The notes: a model not told the origin generated them from the letters alone. DNA of 23,082 nt from an uncultured Oscillospiraceae bacterium (GCA_902489335.1 CABTZO010000014.1:1-23082), one strand, 5' to 3'; shown: positions 7,638-15,759, numbered from the stretch's first letter. Program-made: numbers and translations.

Positions 7638-8351
7638 ATGAAAAAATATAAACTTTCAAAAAGAATAATAACACTGGCTTTGACAGCGATAATAGTTTTT
7701 GTCTGTGCTTTACCTGTATTTGCAGTTAAGACAACTTATTATTCCTTTAATCCGCCTGAGGGTTGGCAGGAAAAGAAAGATGTTCAGGTCATAAGTGAAG
7801 GAATCGAAGATCTCAGTGTATTTATTTTGCCCGGAGATAAAAAAGAAAATTTCAGACTCTATGTTCATGACAACAGTGCTATAAAAGCCGCATCAGAATT
7901 AAATGATGAGAGCATCAAAAAATTTGAAAATGAATTAAAAGAAAGTATTCAAAATTTAGCAGATCCCGATGTAAAGATACAAATAGACAAAATAAATACT
8001 AAGCTCATTAAAATAAAAAGTAGCCCTGTTTTTAAGACCATCATAGAACAAACGGTCTCTATAGGAACGGAAAATTTCAAATTTCGCGTTGTAGATTATT
8101 CATTCTTTTTGAAAAATAAAGTAGTTCATGCTCAATTTACAGTTTCATATGACAGCTTGATGACATCAAAAGATATGGATGATGTAGTCAAAAAAATCAA
8201 GATAAGCGGAGAAAAACTGCCCGCAAAAGATTTAGGAGCGAAAAAAGAGAGCAAGTTCAACATGGGAATCTTGCTCATCATAGGTGTTGTTATTCTGTTC
8301 TTAATAGGAATAACCGTTTTAGTTGTAGTTTTAGTTAAAAATAAAAAATAA
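7638..8351 (+). CDS. Secreted, C-terminally membrane-anchored protein of unknown function
   Basis: A 237-residue protein I do not recognise. A basic start (MKKYKLSKR) and a hydrophobic core ending PVFA (residues 26-29) form a signal peptide, probably cleaved after Ala29. The mature region (about 30-205) is soluble, Lys/Glu-rich and lacks Cys. Its opening SFNPPEGWQEKK loosely recalls the PsbP/DcrB-like surface proteins that start with a PEGW element, but this is weak. Residues about 209-233 form one membrane helix, followed by VKNKK, predicting an extracytoplasmic domain with a short cytoplasmic tail. There is no LPXTG motif and no lipobox. The ATG has a strong GGGGGAG (7626-7632), and a promoter precedes the gene. 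It ends 2 bp from the convergent zinc-ribbon gene. Confidence 0.8.
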   Translation: MKKYKLSKRIITLALTAIIVFVCALPVFAVKTTYYSFNPPEGWQEKKDVQVISEGIEDLSVFILPGDKKENFRLYVHDNSAIKAASELNDESIKKFENELKESIQNLADPDVKIQIDKINTKLIKIKSSPVFKTIIEQTVSIGTENFKFRVVDYSFFLKNKVVHAQFTVSYDSLMTSKDMDDVVKKIKISGEKLPAKDLGAKKESKFNMGILLIIGVVILFLIGITVLVVVLVKNKK

Positions 8352-8353
8352 GA

Positions 8354-9055
8354 TTAAACAATAAATTTTTTCGATATCCAGTTTTGCAATTTGTTGTTTC
8401 TGTCTGATATTAAGAAGAAAAATGCAAATGCAAAACAGGACAGAAAAATGATAATCGAAAATTTTACGACATAACCAAGTTTATAGTATTTACTTAAGAA
8501 AAACTCCATAAACATAGAAAAAATACCAAGTTCAGTAAAGAGGAAAGCGCAAATTTGGCGCCAATTCCTCTTTTTTATTTTTATCCAAAGTAAATATATA
8601 ACCGATAACCCACCGAAAACACAGGTTATAGGAAGTGCTATTTTTGCAAACCATTCTTTACCGTCAAAAATATATGCAAAAAACGCCAGATAAGTTAAAA
8701 GTGCAAAGAAGTCTATTGTTATTATTATGTAAGGATAAACTTTCTTTTGCATCAGCGGAAACAAGACCATGAAGAAAAACAAAAGACTTGTAGATATAAC
8801 ATATCGCACGAAGGTTCCCAATACCGGAAACATAAGAGCAAAAGCGAATAAAATAAGATTTGGAATCAAAAGTCCAATTGACACATAAAATGAAATTATT
8901 CTTCTGCCGAGTTTTGCGGGAATATAAAGTTCCGACGAATAGGGCATAGGATCAGATGTATGATCTTCGTAAGGCTTTATTACCGGCGTTTTACAAAGGG
9001 GACATTTCTTAATATTTTCATCAAGTTCAACGCCGCATTTTACACAGTATGACAT
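8354..9055 (-). CDS. Zinc-ribbon protein with six membrane segments (possibly DUF6320-type)
   Basis: A 233-residue protein that starts with a four-cysteine zinc ribbon: C4-x2-C7 and C18-x2-C21 (YCVKCGVE and KCPLCKTP). A polar linker with Pro and Asp (about 24-45) leads to about six hydrophobic helices (near 54-76, 82-103, 109-130, 138-158, 166-187, 197-217) and a basic tail. I associate this architecture with an uncharacterised family (DUF6320) often annotated next to alcohol-acetyltransferase-like genes, but that family name is from memory. AAGGAG precedes the ATG at 9055. It is the last gene of a three-gene - strand operon, starting 9 bp after its upstream neighbour. The function is unknown. 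A role as membrane partner or sensor of the other two products is speculation. Confidence 0.8.
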   Translation of the reverse strand: MSYCVKCGVELDENIKKCPLCKTPVIKPYEDHTSDPMPYSSELYIPAKLGRRIISFYVSIGLLIPNLILFAFALMFPVLGTFVRYVISTSLLFFFMVLFPLMQKKVYPYIIITIDFFALLTYLAFFAYIFDGKEWFAKIALPITCVFGGLSVIYLLWIKIKKRNWRQICAFLFTELGIFSMFMEFFLSKYYKLGYVVKFSIIIFLSCFAFAFFFLISDRNNKLQNWISKKFIV

Positions 9056-9064
9056 ATTTACTCC

Positions 9065-10327
9065 TTAATATTCTATATTGCTTTCAACTTTAACATGAAT
9101 TTTATTTTTTACCAAAAATCGATAGAATTCTCTTTCGACAGAATCATCTTTGAATATATTTGTAAATGACACGGCTAAAGTGTTTTTATATCCTACTGCA
9201 GCTGCTCTGACAGCATTTTTTATTCCGTGAGGGGCAATCATGATAAAGTCTTTGACAAAAGGCTCCATTTCTGTCGGAATTTTAAGCAATCCTAAATTTG
9301 AAATTAAAATGGAGGTATTATGTTCTGCAGATATTCCGAAGAAGATTGACATAAACAAATCTTTTAATACAAGTGGTATATACCTTGATGCTTTTTCTTT
9401 TCTCATGTTCGAGCTTATCATTGTTGCGATGGTTTTTTCATTGTTTATATATCTTAAGTATAGGGCAAATTGTTTGAGAATTTCATCAAAAGTATAGTCT
9501 CCGAATTTTGGGTCCAAGTTTAATTGATAACAGAGACTGAAGTTTCTCAGCGTGTTTGTGTTATAGAAGCCTCGGAGATTAACCGGAACTTGGCAACCGA
9601 TTAATTTGTCGGTTTTTGAAAAAATTTTTTGATGATTATAAACCACATAGGTCAAAGCTGCGGCGAGGTATTCCGTTATTGTTACCTGATATGATTTTGT
9701 TATTTTTTTAAGATCGTTCATATCGATGAATCCGGTGGTAACTTTTACATTATGGGACGGATATTTTTCGCCCTGCACATGGTAAAAAGAACCTCCTTCA
9801 TTTTTGATTCTTGCTTTTGATTCTCTCGCAAAATGAGCTGTCGCGTCAATCATCTCATCTTCCGTTGACTCTTCGTTCAAATCTAAAACAGCATCCCCCG
9901 GCGGGATTTTATGACCGCCTGTTCTTAAGTATTCTGCAACCAAAGTGCAGAGGAATCTTGAAAGTCCGAATGCATCCGAAAGAGCGTGAAATATTTCAAC
10001 CGAAATACGATTGTTATGATAATAAACTCTTATTAAATATCGATTGTTTTCATGGAATTTTATTCTGAGACAGGGATTGTTCCTATCCTTGTTAACGGGC
10101 AGATGACCGGATTTATTTTTTTCAAAATAGTACCAGAATAGACCTTTATGTATTTCAACATCAAAACAGGGAAATCTTTTTATAACGTTGTTTGCCGCTA
10201 TTGAGAGTCTAGCAGGATCAACGGTTTCATATAAAACGGCAGTCATTCTGAAAACATTGGACCAGGTTGAAGTGTTTTGTCCCGGAAAAACTTTTGCCGC
10301 GTTGTCGAGGGTAAACCAATCGTTCAT
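9065..10327 (-). CDS. Condensation-fold / alcohol-acetyltransferase-like acyltransferase
   Basis: A 420-residue protein with no signal peptide or clear membrane helix. It resembles the CoA-dependent acyltransferase superfamily (NRPS condensation domains, PapA and alcohol acetyltransferases). The motif FHALSDAFG (113-121) matches the HHxxxDG active-site pattern, with His114 as the expected base and Asp118 structural. The first His and the Gly after Asp are replaced (Phe113, Ala119). The later VPVNLRGFYNTNTLRNFS segment matches the conserved region before the second half of the fold. The ATG at 10327 overlaps the stop of the YfhO-family gene in an ATGA arrangement, indicating translational coupling. 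The substrate is unknown. Acylation of an envelope sugar, lipid or small alcohol is a guess from context. Confidence 0.75.
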   Translation of the reverse strand: MNDWFTLDNAAKVFPGQNTSTWSNVFRMTAVLYETVDPARLSIAANNVIKRFPCFDVEIHKGLFWYYFEKNKSGHLPVNKDRNNPCLRIKFHENNRYLIRVYYHNNRISVEIFHALSDAFGLSRFLCTLVAEYLRTGGHKIPPGDAVLDLNEESTEDEMIDATAHFARESKARIKNEGGSFYHVQGEKYPSHNVKVTTGFIDMNDLKKITKSYQVTITEYLAAALTYVVYNHQKIFSKTDKLIGCQVPVNLRGFYNTNTLRNFSLCYQLNLDPKFGDYTFDEILKQFALYLRYINNEKTIATMISSNMRKEKASRYIPLVLKDLFMSIFFGISAEHNTSILISNLGLLKIPTEMEPFVKDFIMIAPHGIKNAVRAAAVGYKNTLAVSFTNIFKDDSVEREFYRFLVKNKIHVKVESNIEY

Positions 10328-12930
10328 TTTTGCTTAGCTCCTGTTTTTTCATATTTTATTAAAAAGATAAATATTGTGAGTGAAACTACAAAGACTAAAT
10401 TGCCGGCAATCAAACCCGGAGGAAAATATTTTAGTTTTATACTGTGCTTTCCCGTAGGACATTTGAATGCAAGCAAGGCATTTCCGACTTTTATATAATC
10501 ATTTTTGTTTATTTTTTCGCCGTCAATGTATATATTCCAACCTAAATCATAGGGAAATGAAGTCAAAACAATATCATCTTTATTAACGATTATATCATTT
10601 TGAATTGTATTATTTTTCATTGTCGCCGTAGTGGACCTTTCTTTTAAATCATTATATCCCTTGATAAAGACATCGTCATTAAAAAATACGGCTTTACTGA
10701 ATAAATCTATATCTTTTGCGTCCTCTTTGCAAACAAAATTAAAGAAAACTTGTTGATCCTTGTCTAACTGTCCAAGGTCGATTATGCTCGGTTCATCAAG
10801 ACTGATGTTCATTGAGAGTCCGTCTGTGCTATATAAATCAACAGCACTGATACCACGCGCGGCAAAATATACATAGTAATTCGCAGTTTTCGGGCATTGG
10901 AATTCTGTTGATATGCTTGTTAAATCTTTATCTTTAGTTTTTCTGAATTTAGAAATTGAATCATCTTTATTGTCATCTGAATCTTCTAAGTTAGAAGTAA
11001 CATAGTCTGTGAGCTCAACATCCGTAAAGAGATCGCCTTTAAATCCGAATTTTTGAAATAATTTTTGTTGATTTACAAATGGCCTGTGTTTTAATGCTGT
11101 AAATTTTTCAACTTCTTTATTAACGGGAATAACTGGCGGTAAAACATATTTATTTTCTGTCAGATTATAAGTGCTTCCTATCTTCTTCGAGTCATAATAA
11201 TCAATCGACGGTCTAAGTCCCGGCATATTGTTATATAGATATTTCATCGAAAATAAAGAGTTGTAGAATGGAGTTTGCAAGCTGTATGTATATGAATTTA
11301 TATAGTTGCCTGCAAGTCCCAAATTATTATGAAAATTTGAAACACCTTCATTTGTCATGGAGGAAAATACTGAAATTCCGTTATATCCGTAAAGTGAAGG
11401 ATTCATCTTTGTGTTGCTGTATAACATTTCTTCGCGATAGAAAACATCGTTATTTAAGATTTTCAATTCTTTTTGATAATTCTTAAATTCATTGTATCCG
11501 GTCATATAGCTGCTTTTATCTTGATTGATTTCAAAATTATTTACGTTGCCGGATAAGACTTCGGCGATTACAAGCAAAACAAAGACAAATGAAAGTAAAT
11601 TTTTAGATGTATTAATCTTTGAAAAGCTGATAAAGAAAGACGCATAAGCCAAAACGAAAATAAGACTTAAGTAAATGGTCAAATCGGTAACATTTTTAGA
11701 TGTTAATTTTTGAACTGCAATTATAATCGCAAAGCTCATAAAAAGTGCAAAAAGAATTTTCTTGTCAAACTTTTTATTGAGATTTACAAAGGCTTCGGCT
11801 GCCGTTGTTATTAAAATGAAAGAATATATAAAAGAAAAACGGTAAGGCAAATCATTCGGAAAATGAAGTCCGTGCCAAATGAAGTTTAAGATATTTATAT
11901 TCATTCCTAAAAAAAGCAAAGCAATTATTATAAAGCGAGAAATTCTTTTTCGAAGATTGATTTTTTCATTTAAAAAGAAAGTAGGCACTAAGATAAATAT
12001 GGCCATTCCGGAATAAACATTTGGCAAAACATCTGTTCCGGATGATCTTATGGTCGGTTTTACCGAAACAAAGTGATTTGCGATAAAGTCTAAAAATTCG
12101 AAGTTAACGCTTATTGTATTTGGAAATACATCACCGGTTGCAGAACTGTTTTTCAAAAGTTCTATAATCGGTATTAATACAACACAGGACAAACCAAAAG
12201 CTACTATTGAATATAGAATATATCTAAGTAAAGAGATAATAAACTTTTTAGGACTTATAGGTTTTTTTGAAGAAAAGAAGCAGGAAAGAAAATAAATTAT
12301 GGTAAAAAGGCAAACCATAAATCCGATATAATAATTAAAAAAAACGGTTAAAAAAACTGATGTTACATATAAAACAGGGGATTTTTCGTCGATTAATTTT
12401 TCAAGACCTAAAATCACAAACGGCAACATGTAGAGGGCATCTATCCACATTATGTTCCAATAATAGGCGATTATATAGGCACAGAAAGCATACATTAAAG
12501 AAAATCCTATAAGCATTGGTCCGTCAATTTTAGTGTTTTGACTGTTCTTTAAATAATATGAAAAGCTTATTCCTATCATTCCCATTTTGAAGATAAACAT
12601 GAGCGCAATAGCAATATCTATATGAATTGTCGGAACCAAAAGCACAAAAAAGTTAAACGGAGAAGAAAGATAGTTAAAGTAATTTCCTAAAAAAGCTGAT
12701 CCACCGCCGGAATTCATCGAATAAAACAGATTGCCTTTGCCCGAAAAAATTTGTTTAAGCTCAGCAAAAAGAGGCCCGTACTGATGATATAAATCCATTC
12801 TGAGAATTGTTCTGTCACCGAAAGGTGAAACTTTATGTATTATTAAAATGATTGTTGCAACAAGAAAAACGGTAAGTCCTGAGATCAGGATGTATTTATT
12901 GTTTTTCAAAAACTGTTTTAATTTGGACAT
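10324..12930 (-). CDS. YfhO-family membrane protein (GT-C-like, envelope glycosylation)
   Basis: An 868-residue protein. The N-terminal half (to about residue 455) has about a dozen membrane helices. A large extracytoplasmic region follows (about 462-835), then one last membrane helix near 842-860. The first outer loop contains FGDR (38-41) and MDLYHQYGP (45-53), the acidic loop typical of YfhO and of GT-C glycosyltransferases that use lipid-linked sugars. YfhO proteins in Bacillus and Listeria are implicated in adding sugars to lipoteichoic acid. I place the start at the ATG at 12930, with GAGG five bases upstream. An in-frame GTG at 12936 overlaps that ribosome-binding site and is unlikely. 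It is the first gene of the - strand operon and is coupled to the acyltransferase gene. The sugar donor and acceptor are unknown. Confidence 0.85.
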   Translation of the reverse strand: MSKLKQFLKNNKYILISGLTVFLVATIILIIHKVSPFGDRTILRMDLYHQYGPLFAELKQIFSGKGNLFYSMNSGGGSAFLGNYFNYLSSPFNFFVLLVPTIHIDIAIALMFIFKMGMIGISFSYYLKNSQNTKIDGPMLIGFSLMYAFCAYIIAYYWNIMWIDALYMLPFVILGLEKLIDEKSPVLYVTSVFLTVFFNYYIGFMVCLFTIIYFLSCFFSSKKPISPKKFIISLLRYILYSIVAFGLSCVVLIPIIELLKNSSATGDVFPNTISVNFEFLDFIANHFVSVKPTIRSSGTDVLPNVYSGMAIFILVPTFFLNEKINLRKRISRFIIIALLFLGMNINILNFIWHGLHFPNDLPYRFSFIYSFILITTAAEAFVNLNKKFDKKILFALFMSFAIIIAVQKLTSKNVTDLTIYLSLIFVLAYASFFISFSKINTSKNLLSFVFVLLVIAEVLSGNVNNFEINQDKSSYMTGYNEFKNYQKELKILNNDVFYREEMLYSNTKMNPSLYGYNGISVFSSMTNEGVSNFHNNLGLAGNYINSYTYSLQTPFYNSLFSMKYLYNNMPGLRPSIDYYDSKKIGSTYNLTENKYVLPPVIPVNKEVEKFTALKHRPFVNQQKLFQKFGFKGDLFTDVELTDYVTSNLEDSDDNKDDSISKFRKTKDKDLTSISTEFQCPKTANYYVYFAARGISAVDLYSTDGLSMNISLDEPSIIDLGQLDKDQQVFFNFVCKEDAKDIDLFSKAVFFNDDVFIKGYNDLKERSTTATMKNNTIQNDIIVNKDDIVLTSFPYDLGWNIYIDGEKINKNDYIKVGNALLAFKCPTGKHSIKLKYFPPGLIAGNLVFVVSLTIFIFLIKYEKTGAKQK

Positions 12931-12955
12931 AGGCACCTCTTGAATATTTGGTTAA

Positions 12956-12984
12956 ATTATAATGTATAAAAGAGATATAGGCAA
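12956..12984 (-). promoter_or_regulatory. Promoter of the yfhO-acyltransferase-zinc ribbon operon
   Basis: On the - strand, TTGCCT (12984-12979) is followed by a 17-bp spacer and a perfect TATAAT (12961-12956). Transcription would start near 12949, giving a leader of about 20 nt before the ATG at 12930. It is divergent from the nusB promoter, with about 45 bp between the two -35 elements. Seen in sequence; activity is inferred. Confidence 0.7.
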
Positions 12985-13007
12985 ATTATACGCACAGTGT
13001 ATAAAAG
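12963..13007. repeat. Direct repeat pair and inverted repeat in the divergent promoter region
   Basis: The 10-mer TGTATAAAAG occurs at 12963-12972 and again at 12998-13007, start points 35 bp apart. The first copy sits in the spacer of the - strand promoter. Overlapping the second copy is an inverted repeat, TTATAC (12986-12991) and GTATAA (12999-13004), with a 7-bp gap, just upstream of the - strand -35. The layout could be an operator, but AT-rich DNA yields such repeats by chance. Confidence 0.4.
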
Positions 13008-13028
13008 GATTGAATATGCGGTATATCA

Positions 13029-13057
13029 TTGTTAAAACATAGTTATTATGCTAAAAT
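13029..13057 (+). promoter_or_regulatory. Promoter of the nusB-to-tyrS operon
   Basis: TTGTTA (13029-13034), a 17-bp spacer and TAAAAT (13052-13057), with TG at 13049-13050 giving the extended -10 TGCTAAAAT. The predicted start is near 13064. AGGAG (13070-13074) then lies six bases before the nusB ATG, so the leader is very short. Seen in sequence; activity is inferred. Confidence 0.75.
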
Positions 13058-13080
13058 TACAAGACAGACAGGAGTGAATT

Positions 13081-13485
13081 ATGAATCGAAAAAAAGAAAG
13101 AGAAAACACCTTTATTTTAATATTTGAAGAGATCTTTTCCGAAGGTCAAGATCCTGATGAAATTCTCGATATAGCAGTAAATGAAGCTGAAATTCAAGTT
13201 ACCGATTATGTTAGAAATTTATTTTTAAAGACAATTACAAATAAAGAGGAAATTGACAAAACAATAAGTAAATATTGTAAGAAATGGACAATTAACAGAA
13301 TTCCGAAAACCTCTCTTGCAATAATTAGAATGGCCGTTGCCGAGATTATTTTTGATGAAGATATTTCCGTTAAAGTCACTATAAATGAAGCAGTTGAATT
13401 GTCAAAAAAATATTCTTCAAAAGACGATTATAAATTCGTAAACGGGGTTTTGTCTTCTGTCGTAAAAGAGCAAATAAATGGATAA
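13081..13485 (+). CDS. nusB: Transcription antitermination factor NusB
   Basis: A 134-residue all-helical RNA-binding protein that, with NusE (S10), binds boxA RNA and supports rRNA antitermination. The conserved C-terminal NusB block is present: NRIPKTSLAIIRMAVAEI, then VTINEAVELSKKYSSKD and YKFVNGVLSSVVKE. The N terminus (NRKKERENTFILIFE) is a slightly divergent form of the usual RExAlqaLy helix. The ATG at 13081 follows AGGAG, directly behind the promoter at 13029-13057. The 3' end overlaps xseA by 8 bases. It is the first gene of a ten-gene run. Confidence 0.95.
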   Translation: MNRKKERENTFILIFEEIFSEGQDPDEILDIAVNEAEIQVTDYVRNLFLKTITNKEEIDKTISKYCKKWTINRIPKTSLAIIRMAVAEIIFDEDISVKVTINEAVELSKKYSSKDDYKFVNGVLSSVVKEQING

Positions 13486-14686
13486 CATAATTAGCGTATC
13501 CGACTTAAATAAAACGGTTAAAGTTTTCTTAGACACCAATCCCGTTTTTAATAATTTTCTTGTTGAAGGCGAAATTTCAAGTTTGAGAGATAAATATTCT
13601 TCGGGACATATTTATTTCACCTTGAAAGACAACAGTGCTTCTGTCAGCGCCATAATGTTTAAACAATATGCCAAAAATTTGAATTTCATTCTTGAAGAAG
13701 GAAAAAAGGTTCTGGTTAAGGGCAGACCCTCAATATATGAAAAAGACGGCAGATATCAACTGATTGTCTATGATATCAAAGAGGTTGGTATCGGAAATCT
13801 CAGCCAAAAGTTTGAATTGTTAAAGCAGAAACTCCAAAATGAAGGCTTGTTTGATGAAAAACACAAAAAACCATTACCTAAAAGACCCGGTAAAATCGTG
13901 GTGGTAACCTCCGGGGAAGGTGCTGCGATTCACGACATTATTAATGTGCTGAAAAGAAGATATCCGCTATGTTGTTTGGAAATATATTCGGTTCCGGTTC
14001 AAGGCGAGAAAGCGGCGGAGAAAATAACAAATGCCATAAACAAACTTGATAAAATTTCAGATTCCGATTTGATTATTGTCGGAAGAGGCGGCGGTTCCTA
14101 TGAAGATTTATTCTGCTTTAACGATGAAAATCTCGCAAGGGCAATTTTTAACTGCCATATTCCGATTATTTCTGCCGTAGGTCATGAAGTTGACTTTACA
14201 ATTTCTGATTTTGTCGCGGATAAGCGTGCGGCGACTCCGACGGCGGCTGCTGAGATTGCAGTGCCGGATATAAATGATGAACTTACAAAACTAAGAGAAA
14301 CAAAACTTTTTTTTGATAATTTCATTCAATCGAAAATTGAAAATCTAACTTTGCGACTTTCAAACTATAAAAATCACAGATTATTATCTTCTCCCGAAGC
14401 ATTAATAAATGAAAAATTTATGCGACTCGATATAATCACCAAAAATCTGATAAGTGCAACGGAAAAGATAATCGGAAATAAAAATCTTGAATTTTCTAAA
14501 CTTGTTTCTCAAATGAAATCCCTTGATCCAAAAAAGATTATGGGCAGAGGATATGCTTTTGTAAAAAAACAGAATAAAGTAATAAAATCAGTTGATGAAA
14601 TAGACAGTTCAGACAAGTTGAACTTGATTATGTATGACGGAGAAATAACTGTATCCGTTGACGAAAAGAGGAAAAACAATGAGTGA
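13478..14686 (+). CDS. xseA: Exodeoxyribonuclease VII large subunit
   Basis: A 402-residue catalytic subunit of ExoVII, a metal-independent nuclease that degrades single-stranded DNA from both ends in complex with several XseB copies. An N-terminal OB-fold (about 6-100) is followed by the catalytic domain. Signatures are GRGGGSYEDLFCFND (202-216) and GHEVDFTISDFVADKRAATP, then TAAAEIAVPD. A coiled-coil region follows, and the C-terminal GRGYAFVKK matches the usual GYA(I/L)v element. It overlaps nusB by 8 bases and xseB by 8 bases, so the three are probably translated in a coupled way. The sequence is complete with no missing motif. Confidence 0.97.
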   Translation: MDNIISVSDLNKTVKVFLDTNPVFNNFLVEGEISSLRDKYSSGHIYFTLKDNSASVSAIMFKQYAKNLNFILEEGKKVLVKGRPSIYEKDGRYQLIVYDIKEVGIGNLSQKFELLKQKLQNEGLFDEKHKKPLPKRPGKIVVVTSGEGAAIHDIINVLKRRYPLCCLEIYSVPVQGEKAAEKITNAINKLDKISDSDLIIVGRGGGSYEDLFCFNDENLARAIFNCHIPIISAVGHEVDFTISDFVADKRAATPTAAAEIAVPDINDELTKLRETKLFFDNFIQSKIENLTLRLSNYKNHRLLSSPEALINEKFMRLDIITKNLISATEKIIGNKNLEFSKLVSQMKSLDPKKIMGRGYAFVKKQNKVIKSVDEIDSSDKLNLIMYDGEITVSVDEKRKNNE

Positions 14687-14885
14687 AAAACAGGAAATGA
14701 CCTATGAAAATGCGGTTAAAAGACTTGATGAAATTGTTCTGAAGTTAAATGATGGCAATTTAGATTTGGAACAGTCTCTTAAATTATTTGAAGAGGGACA
14801 AAAACTTATTAATTTTGCCGAAAAAACATTAAAAGAAGCCGAACTCAAGGTTATAAAATTAAACGGAGAAAAAACGGAGGAATAA
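14679..14885 (+). CDS. xseB: Exodeoxyribonuclease VII small subunit
   Basis: A 68-residue helical hairpin protein that binds the XseA coiled coil. The family pattern is clear: MTYENAVKRLDEIVLKLNDG, then LDLEQSLKLFEEGQKL and a final helix with Lys/Glu residues. I chose the ATG at 14679 because AGAGGA (14667-14672) lies six bases upstream. An in-frame TTG at 14658 would add seven residues and has no better site. It overlaps the xseA stop by 8 bases. ispA begins 1 bp after its stop. Confidence 0.94.
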   Translation: MSEKQEMTYENAVKRLDEIVLKLNDGNLDLEQSLKLFEEGQKLINFAEKTLKEAELKVIKLNGEKTEE

Positions 14886-14886
14886 A

Positions 14887-15759
14887 GTGAATTTTTCTGA
14901 CGTTATAAAACAAGATAAAATACTTGTTGATGAATATTTAGATAAATTTTTTTACGAAAATTTAGACAATAGTGAACTCTATGAAGTTGCATATTACAGT
15001 GTGAAAAACGGCGGTAAAAGGTTTAGACCGACGCTTGCTATGGAGTTTTGTGACGCTTTTGGCGGGGATAAAAAGAAAATTGTTCCCGTTGCTGCAGCTT
15101 TGGAAATGGTGCACACTTATTCATTGATTCAAGATGATTTGCCGTGTATGGACAACGACGACTTAAGGAGAGGTAAACCTTCCAGTCATATAAAATTTGG
15201 CGAAGCAAAGGCTTTGCTTGCATCAGATCTGTTGCTTACCGACAGTTTCAAGATAATTACCGAAAGTGAAACTGACGATGAGACAAAAGTAGAGATTATA
15301 AGACTTGTATCAGACTGCGCAGGCGGTAAGGGAATGATAGCGGGACAAGCTTTAGACCTTGACAGTGAAAGCAAAAAACCGAGTGAAGAAATTTTGAGTA
15401 AAATCGACTTTTTGAAAACCGCCAAACTTATTGAAGCTTCAGTTGTTTCAGGTCTTATTTTTGCCGGTGCCGATGAGAATATGATATCTGCCGGAAAAGA
15501 ATATTCAAAGTGTCTCGGACTTGCATTTCAGTTAACCGATGATGTTTTGGATGTTAAAGGCGATGAAAAATTGCTTGGCAAAAAAACAGGCAGTGATGAT
15601 TTGAACGATAAGGCCACTTATGTTAAAATTTTTGGACTTGAAGAAACTGAAATTAAAGCAAAAGAACAGGTTAATCGTGCAATTTCCGCAATAGATAAAT
15701 TTCCAAATACCGAAATACTCATTAAAATCGCGGAAAGTGTTATCAATCGCATAAATTAA
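14887..15759 (+). CDS. ispA: Polyprenyl (farnesyl) diphosphate synthase
   Basis: A 290-residue prenyltransferase that condenses isopentenyl diphosphate with allylic diphosphates, probably up to farnesyl diphosphate. Motifs are GGKRFRP (42-48), the first Asp-rich motif DDLPCMDNDD (83-92) with the two-residue insertion typical of bacterial FPP synthases, RRGKPSSH (94-101), and the second motif DDVLD (218-222). An aromatic residue (Tyr78) five positions before the first motif fits short-chain specificity. The start is GTG at 14887 with GGAGG just upstream. It lies between xseB and dxs, so early and late isoprenoid steps share one operon. C15 specificity is inferred from motifs only. Confidence 0.93.
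   Translation: MNFSDVIKQDKILVDEYLDKFFYENLDNSELYEVAYYSVKNGGKRFRPTLAMEFCDAFGGDKKKIVPVAAALEMVHTYSLIQDDLPCMDNDDLRRGKPSSHIKFGEAKALLASDLLLTDSFKIITESETDDETKVEIIRLVSDCAGGKGMIAGQALDLDSESKKPSEEILSKIDFLKTAKLIEASVVSGLIFAGADENMISAGKEYSKCLGLAFQLTDDVLDVKGDEKLLGKKTGSDDLNDKATYVKIFGLEETEIKAKEQVNRAISAIDKFPNTEILIKIAESVINRIN

Noticed and set aside
12931..12936. GTG start at 12936 for the YfhO-family protein.
   Set aside because: The GTG is part of the GAGGTG ribosome-binding site for the ATG at 12930.
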